Shown here: positions 4,669-9,082 of the stretch, piece after piece
Position numbering within the stretch: position 1 is the stretch's first letter
How the letters are laid out: each line of letters opens with the position of its first letter
Assembly (NCBI GenBank): GCA_023409675.1
Contig: JAEYRC010000287.1
Coordinates: forward strand, 1-9,082
DNA length: 9,082 bases
DNA from: Bacteroidota bacterium
Lineage (GTDB): Bacteria; Bacteroidota; Bacteroidia; Chitinophagales; Chitinophagaceae
Reading direction: 5' to 3'
Notes under the pieces: generated by a model
Seen by the model: the letters and a program-made list of their open reading frames with translations, nothing else
Databases searched by the model: none
What the model was told of the DNA's origin: nothing
Position numbers and translations under genes: made by a program

Positions 4669-6228
4669 TTACTCCCGACTCGTCATTTTCACCACGGGAA
4701 CGATCATTTCTTCCATACTTACCCCTCCGTGCTGAAAGGTATTCCGGTAGTAATTGACATAATAATTATAATTATTCGGATAACAGAGAAAGACATCCTC
4801 ACGGGCAAAGATATACGAAGAATTTACGCTGGGCACAGGAAGTCCGGCCTCACGCGGATCCCTGAACGCGAGCACATCCTTATTATCATAGTTCAGGTTA
4901 CGGCCATGTTTATACCGGAGGTTGGTGGTGGTTTGCTTGTCGCCAATAACTTTCGCCGGTGTTTTTACCCGAACACTGCCATGATCGGTCGCCAGGATAA
5001 GGTTGATTTTTTTATCGGCAACCTTCTTCAGTGCCTGGTGAAGGTGCGCATGCTCGAACCAGCTTTTTGTAACCGACCGGTAACTGACTTCATCGCCCGC
5101 GAGCTCTTTCAGCACTTCCATTTCGGTTCGGGCATGGCTCATCATATCCACAAAATTGTACACGATGATATTCAGGTCGTTGCCCAACAGGTTATGAATG
5201 TTATTCACCAGGTCCTGGCCGGCAGCGCTGTTCAGCACTTTGGTATACGATATCTTCAGGTCATCGCGGCCCAGCTTTTTGAGCAGGGCCCTGAAGAAAG
5301 TTTCTTCATGTAAATTTTTACCTCCCTCCTCATCATCATTTTTCCACTGGGCAGGGAACTTCTTTTCGATTTCAACGGGCAGCATACCTGAAAATATCGC
5401 ATTGCGCGCATATTGGGTAGCAGTAGGCAGGATGCTGAAAAAAGTTTCTTCTTCCAGGATCCGAAAGCTTTCGGCAAATATGGGCTGAATCGCTTTCCAT
5501 TGATCATAGCGCAGGTTATCGAGCAGCACGAAGAAGGTGGGAACTCCTTTTTCTACATGCGGAAGTACCTTGAACTGAACCAGGTTATGCGACATGATAG
5601 GCGCTTTTTCACTTTTGGGATCAATCCAGCTGGCATAATGACGACTCACAAATTTGAAGAATTCTGTATTGGCTTCTCCTTTTTGCTGCTGAAAAATCTC
5701 CCGCATTTCGGGGCTGTCGCTTTTTTCCATCTCCAGTTCCCAGAATACCAGCTTACGGTAGATCTCCATCCATTCATTATGGTCGGGATTACTGTTCAGA
5801 GCCATAAACAGATTCCGGAACTGCTGCTGATAGGCGGTGGTGGTACGTTCGGCCACCAGGCGTTTGTTATCAATGATCTTTTTCAGACTCAGCCAAACCT
5901 GGTTGGGATTGACCGGTTTAATGAGGTAATCGGTGATCTGGCTGCCGATTGCCTCATCCATGAGGTTCTCTGTTTCGTTCTTGGTGATCATCACCACCGG
6001 GATCTGGTTATTTACCTCCTTGATCTTTCCAAGCGTTTCCAAACCGGTAATGCCGGGCATTGTCTCATCGAGCAACACCACATCTACCGGATTTTCTTTC
6101 ACATAATCAATCGCGTCGAATCCGTTGGTCAGGGCATTAACTTCATACCCTTTATGTTGTAAAAAAAGAATCTGTGATTGTAAACTTTCAATTTCATCAT
6201 CAACCCATAGAATTTTTCCTGGCGACAT
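4669..6228 (-). CDS. porX: PorX: response regulator with PglZ phosphatase-like domain
   Basis: A 519-residue protein, the length of known PorX. Residues 1-120 are a receiver domain: acidic pocket Asp10-Asp11, phosphorylation site Asp54 (VVLLDETMPG), Thr82 and Lys104 (YLIKPVN). A helical linker follows, then a PglZ/alkaline-phosphatase-type domain from about 210, with likely zinc and catalytic residues Asp237 (LLDNLRYDQ), Thr271 (PTATQYARNAIFSG), Asp361 and His365 (NFVDMMSHA), Asp415 and His416 (ATDHGS) and His500 (FQHGGVSMEEM). PorX works with the sensor PorY and the sigma factor SigP to control type IX secretion; its PglZ domain has been described as a zinc-dependent phosphodiesterase acting on cyclic oligonucleotides. 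All key residues are present, so it should be active. No porY is visible. It is divergent from the HD gene and its 3' end touches the repeat array. Confidence 0.95.
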   Translation of the reverse strand: MSPGKILWVDDEIESLQSQILFLQHKGYEVNALTNGFDAIDYVKENPVDVVLLDETMPGITGLETLGKIKEVNNQIPVVMITKNETENLMDEAIGSQITDYLIKPVNPNQVWLSLKKIIDNKRLVAERTTTAYQQQFRNLFMALNSNPDHNEWMEIYRKLVFWELEMEKSDSPEMREIFQQQKGEANTEFFKFVSRHYASWIDPKSEKAPIMSHNLVQFKVLPHVEKGVPTFFVLLDNLRYDQWKAIQPIFAESFRILEEETFFSILPTATQYARNAIFSGMLPVEIEKKFPAQWKNDDEEGGKNLHEETFFRALLKKLGRDDLKISYTKVLNSAAGQDLVNNIHNLLGNDLNIIVYNFVDMMSHARTEMEVLKELAGDEVSYRSVTKSWFEHAHLHQALKKVADKKINLILATDHGSVRVKTPAKVIGDKQTTTNLRYKHGRNLNYDNKDVLAFRDPREAGLPVPSVNSSYIFAREDVFLCYPNNYNYYVNYYRNTFQHGGVSMEEMIVPVVKMTSRE

Positions 6229-6233
6229 GCTGT

Positions 6234-6245
6234 TAATTTAAATTA
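6234..6245. promoter_or_regulatory. AT-only 12-bp palindrome upstream of porX
   Basis: TAATTTAAATTA is a perfect palindrome, 5 bp upstream of the porX start codon on its leader side. It may be a binding site or only chance in AT-rich DNA. Confidence 0.2.
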
Positions 6246-6323
6246 TATTGTAGGATATGCCTGCCGTTCAACATCTGGCATTACCGACAAGCTAACAAAT
6301 TTATTTTATCCATACTGCATTTG

Positions 6324-6331
6324 TAATTTTG
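6324..6331 (+). promoter_or_regulatory. -7 box of the HD/lpxD promoter
   Basis: TAATTTTG is an exact match to the Bacteroidota consensus TAnnTTTG, on the coding strand 41 bp upstream of the HD gene start. It would give a leader of about 35 bases. No clear TTG is seen at the -33 distance, only a T-rich stretch near 6300. The match lies in the divergent region shared with porX. Confidence 0.5.
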
Positions 6332-6372
6332 CCCGCTGAAGGCCTGTCACCTTTTAACAAATCATCAACAGA

Positions 6373-7593
6373 ATGTCCGACCGGATAAGAAAGATCATCA
6401 ATGATCCTGTATATGGCTTTATTACACTCGACGACCGCCTGGTGCTGGACATCGTTTCGCATCCCTGGTACCAGCGGCTGCGGCGCATTCACCAGATGGC
6501 TTTCGCGCACCTGATTTATCCCGGTGCCATGCATACCCGTTTGCACCACTCCCTTGGCGCTTATCACTTGATGTGTAACGCGCTGTCTGAACTAAAGCAT
6601 AAAGGCATTCCTGTAAGCACTGAAGAAGAAAGCGGCGCAAAGGCTGCTATATTACTACATGATATCGGGCATGGCCCCTATTCTCATGCGCTGGAGCAGT
6701 TGCTGGTTCGCGATGTGCATCACGAAGCGCTTTCCCTGCAGATCATGCAGGCACTTAATCATCAATTTGAAGGTCGGCTCGATACAGCATTACAGATCTT
6801 TACGAATACACATCCCAAAAAATTTCTGCACCAACTGGTGTCGGGTCAGTTGGATGTTGACCGGATGGATTATTTATCGCGCGACAGTTTTTTTACCGGG
6901 GTGTCGGAGGGCGTTATCGGGTACGACCGGATCCTGAAGATGCTTACGGTGCACAATGGCGACCTGATGGTGGAAGAAAAAGGGATTTATTCTATAGAAA
7001 AATTCCTGGTAAGCCGCAGGTTAATGTACTGGCAGGTTTACCTGCATAAGACGGTGTTAAGCGCCGAGATGATGCTGGTGAAGATAATTGAACGCGCTAA
7101 GGAACTGCTTGATGAAGGGAAGAAAGTAACTGCGGTAACCCGCCCACTGAATTATTTTCTCCGGGAAGAATATACCGGGAAAACAACTGTTGAATGGCTG
7201 GATATGTTCTGTCAGCTTGATGACTATGATGTGATGACGACGGTTAAACACTGGGTGCATCATCCGGATATCATCCTTTCTACCCTATGCCGTTACCTGA
7301 CCGACCGCCGTTTATTAAAAGTTAAATTGCAGTCAATACCCTTTGAGACAGGCTATATTGAATCGATACGGAATAATATTTGCCAAAAAATGGATATTTC
7401 TCCGGAAAGCTGCCGATACCTGGTTTTTCAGGGAGAGGCGGTGAATACCACCTATGATCCTTCAGATGAACGGATAAATGTTCTTTTTAAAGATGGTTCG
7501 GTTCGGGATATATCCGCTGTAGACAATGCCCTTATTCAGCAAACGCTGTCGAGGCCTATGAAAAAATTCTATATTTGTTATCCCGGAGAATGA
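6373..7593 (+). CDS. HD-domain phosphohydrolase (SAMHD1/dGTPase-like)
   Basis: A 406-residue metal-dependent phosphohydrolase of the HD superfamily. It shows the full motif set: HTRLHHSLGAYHL (Arg56, His59), LLHDIGHGPYSH (His96-Asp97, then His100 and His105) and SGQLDVDRMDYLSRD (Asp161 and following). This order, and the opening KIINDPVYGFI, are those of the SAMHD1-like/YdhJ branch, whose known members cut dNTPs; the real substrate here is unknown. The C-terminal third (about 290-406) has no motif I recognise. It appears to be the first gene of a plus-strand cluster: lpxD follows after 44 bp. A TAATTTTG box stands upstream. The same order, HD gene then lpxD then lpxC, is, as I recall, common in Bacteroidota, which suggests a link with envelope synthesis but does not show one. 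Confidence 0.92.
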   Translation: MSDRIRKIINDPVYGFITLDDRLVLDIVSHPWYQRLRRIHQMAFAHLIYPGAMHTRLHHSLGAYHLMCNALSELKHKGIPVSTEEESGAKAAILLHDIGHGPYSHALEQLLVRDVHHEALSLQIMQALNHQFEGRLDTALQIFTNTHPKKFLHQLVSGQLDVDRMDYLSRDSFFTGVSEGVIGYDRILKMLTVHNGDLMVEEKGIYSIEKFLVSRRLMYWQVYLHKTVLSAEMMLVKIIERAKELLDEGKKVTAVTRPLNYFLREEYTGKTTVEWLDMFCQLDDYDVMTTVKHWVHHPDIILSTLCRYLTDRRLLKVKLQSIPFETGYIESIRNNICQKMDISPESCRYLVFQGEAVNTTYDPSDERINVLFKDGSVRDISAVDNALIQQTLSRPMKKFYICYPGE

Positions 7594-7637
7594 AGATCCA
7601 ATCCCTGTTCGTTGATTAAACCAGTAATGTTAACTAT

Positions 7638-8690
7638 ATGCAATTCACTGCAGCACAGATCGCTACTATTGTAAATGGAAAAATTGAGGGGAATCCTGAT
7701 GCTGCGATAGTATCTTTTGGCAAAATTGAAGAGGCTAATGCCGGTGAGCTCACCTTTCTCGCCAACCCGAAATACGAAGATTATCTCTATGTTACCCGGG
7801 CAAGTGTGATCATCATCAATGATGCACAACTTCTTGAACGAAAAATTGACGCTACGCTGATCCGGGTTCCAAATGCCTATACTGCCTTTGCTACCCTGCT
7901 CTCCAAATACCAGGAACTGGTAACCCGCAATCTGTGCGGGATACAACAACCCTCTTATATAGCCGAATCGGCAACTTTGGGCGATGATCTTTTTGTAGGA
8001 GCTTTTGCCTATATCGGTGAAAATGTGGTCATTGGAAACAATGTAAAGATTTTCCCCGGTGTTTACCTGGGCGATAATGTCCGCATCGGCAATAACTGCA
8101 TCATTCATCCGGGAGTTAAAATTTCCTTCGATTGTAAGATTGGCAACCAGGTAACCATACATGCCGGAACAGTTATCGGCAGTGATGGTTTTGGGTTTGC
8201 TCCCCAGCCCGACGGAAGTTTCAAGAAGGTGCCCCAGATCGGTAATGTAGTGGTTGAAGATAATGTTGAAATTGGCGCCAATGCCACCATCGACAGGGCA
8301 ACCATGGGTTCTACGCTGATCCGCCAGGGAGCCAAGCTCGACAACCTGATCCAGATCGCACACAATGTGGAAATAGGCACCAATACCGTAATTGCGGCTC
8401 AGGCCGGGGTTTCGGGCAGTACTAAAATTGGTAAGAATGTAATGATTGGCGGTCAGGCAGGTATCGTGGGCCATATCCAGATTGCCGATGGCGCGCGGAT
8501 CAAAGCTCAAAGCTGGGTATGTAAATCCATCAAGCAACCGAACAGTTCTGTAACCGGCTCTCCGGCTTTCGACTATACCAGCGCTCTCCGAAGCCAGGCT
8601 GTAACCCGGAACTTACCGGATCTGGAAAAACGGATCATGGAACTGGAAGCACTGGTTCGGCAACTGATCACCGAGAAAGCGGGCGTTTAA
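7638..8690 (+). CDS. lpxD: UDP-3-O-acylglucosamine N-acyltransferase
   Basis: A 350-residue LpxD, third enzyme of lipid A synthesis: it adds a 3-hydroxyacyl chain from acyl carrier protein to the free amino group made by LpxC. The N-terminal uridine-binding domain (about 1-100) has the family pattern GELTFLANPKYEDYL. From about 105 to 310 follow left-handed beta-helix hexapeptide repeats, such as IGENVVIGNNVKI and IGNNCIIHPGVKI, with the typical GSDGFGFAPQPDG loop. His242 in LIQIAHNVEIG corresponds to the catalytic histidine of E. coli LpxD. A C-terminal helix closes the protein (LPDLEKRIMELEALVRQL). The start at 7638 fits the family. It is between the HD gene and lpxC in one direction. Confidence 0.96.
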   Translation: MQFTAAQIATIVNGKIEGNPDAAIVSFGKIEEANAGELTFLANPKYEDYLYVTRASVIIINDAQLLERKIDATLIRVPNAYTAFATLLSKYQELVTRNLCGIQQPSYIAESATLGDDLFVGAFAYIGENVVIGNNVKIFPGVYLGDNVRIGNNCIIHPGVKISFDCKIGNQVTIHAGTVIGSDGFGFAPQPDGSFKKVPQIGNVVVEDNVEIGANATIDRATMGSTLIRQGAKLDNLIQIAHNVEIGTNTVIAAQAGVSGSTKIGKNVMIGGQAGIVGHIQIADGARIKAQSWVCKSIKQPNSSVTGSPAFDYTSALRSQAVTRNLPDLEKRIMELEALVRQLITEKAGV

Positions 8691-8718
8691 ACGTGCTGCA
8701 CCCTTCATTCAACATCGG

Positions 8719-8736
8719 CCCAGTATTAAACCTGGG
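8719..8736 (+). other. Small hairpin in the lpxD-lpxC gap
   Basis: CCCAG (8719-8723) and CTGGG (8732-8736) form a perfect 5-bp stem with an 8-base loop. It lies 28 bp after the lpxD stop and 68 bp before lpxC. No T run follows, so it is not a clear terminator; it may be a processing or attenuation element, or chance. Confidence 0.25.
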
Positions 8737-8804
8737 TTGAAAATCCTGGCAACAAGACATCAAACCCTACAGTGCATTCCGATTCTTTTCATACTTTCGT
8801 GGCT

Positions 8805-9082
8805 ATGGATCGCTCGAACAGCAACGGACAAGACTTTCAGCATACAATAAAAGATGAGATTACCATCTCCGGAGCGGGAATACATACCGGCAAATCGGTA
8901 ACGATTCGCCTGAAACCTGCTGAACCCCATACCGGTATCGTTTTTCAACGGATCGATCTTCCCGAAAAACCCTGTATTAAGGCAGATGTTGACAATGTAG
9001 TGGAAACCAATCGAAGCACCACCCTGGAAGCCAATGGCGCCCGTGTCAGCACTATTGAGCACCTGATGGCCTCACTCGTAGG
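8805..9082 (+). CDS. lpxC: UDP-3-O-acyl-N-acetylglucosamine deacetylase, N-terminal part (runs off right edge)
   Basis: From ATG 8805 the frame stays open to the window end, giving 92 residues. It begins MDRSNSNGQDFQHTIKDEI, then ISGAGIHTGKSVTIRLKPA, the hallmark N-terminus of LpxC, and GIVFQRIDL, VVETNRSTTL and VSTIEHLMASL. His86 in the EHLMASL motif matches a zinc ligand of LpxC. The enzyme removes the acetyl group from UDP-3-O-acyl-GlcNAc, the committed step of lipid A synthesis in the cytoplasm. In Bacteroidota the gene usually continues into a fused FabZ dehydratase of about 460 residues in total; the window ends too early to tell. A GTG at 8799 in the same frame is a less likely start. 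It lies 114 bp downstream of lpxD, probably in the same operon. Confidence 0.95.
   Translation, partial: MDRSNSNGQDFQHTIKDEITISGAGIHTGKSVTIRLKPAEPHTGIVFQRIDLPEKPCIKADVDNVVETNRSTTLEANGARVSTIEHLMASLV

Noticed and set aside
4729..5313. Long plus-strand open frame opposite porX
   Set aside because: It lies wholly antisense to a full-length PorX with all conserved residues, has no recognisable motif, and is best explained as a shadow frame.
5413..6162. 249-codon plus-strand open frame opposite the porX receiver domain
   Set aside because: Antisense shadow of porX: no family features, and the porX codons on the other strand are clearly the selected ones.
7578..8537. 319-codon minus-strand open frame opposite lpxD
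   Set aside because: It mirrors the hexapeptide repeats of LpxD on the other strand; lpxD is certain and this frame has no domain.
8792..8799. TACTTTCG as a -7 box for lpxC
   Set aside because: One mismatch, only 5 bp from the start codon, and no TTG at the needed distance upstream.

Overview
The window looks like a chromosomal segment of a Bacteroidota bacterium, probably from the Chitinophagales/Sphingobacteriales side. The reasons are a full-length PorX-type regulator (linked to type IX secretion and gliding in this phylum), LPS genes lpxD and lpxC, genes without obvious Shine-Dalgarno leaders, and promoter-like TAnnTTTG boxes of the Bacteroidota type. The exact genus cannot be read from the sequence.

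Layout. (1) Positions 1-1480, minus strand: the N-terminal piece of a DHA2-type MFS drug-efflux transporter that leaves the window at its left edge, with an in-frame stop near its apparent start, and upstream of it an acyl-CoA dehydrogenase. Both have a similar short inverted repeat (CTAAY-N4-RTTAG) just upstream, which suggests a shared TetR-like operator. (2) Positions 1480-1690: a divergent control region with several small palindromes. (3) Positions 1690-3911, plus strand: a likely operon of a 96-residue conserved-looking unknown protein, a PhnP-like metallo-beta-lactamase-fold hydrolase and a membrane-anchored triple helix-hairpin-helix protein. (4) Positions 3912-4668: about 750 bp without a gene, lying between convergent genes. 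It is filled by a tandem array of about 155-bp units; each unit is a pair of inverted REP-like hairpins separated by a constant centre, similar in layout to the BIMEs of enterobacteria. (5) Positions 4669-6228, minus strand: porX. (6) Positions 6229-6372: a divergent promoter region. (7) Positions 6373-9082, plus strand: an HD-domain phosphohydrolase, lpxD, and the start of lpxC (probably the LpxC part of the LpxC/FabZ fusion usual in this phylum), which runs off the right edge.

How the genes fit together. The right half joins outer-membrane biology: PorX controls the type IX secretion machinery, while LpxD and LpxC make lipid A, and type IX cargo is often attached to LPS. The left half is metabolic and efflux related and may share one repressor. 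No phage, CRISPR array, rRNA, tRNA or transposase gene was seen. The most unusual element is the REP/BIME-like array beside porX, where stem bases are held while loop bases change and one copy shows a compensatory pair change.
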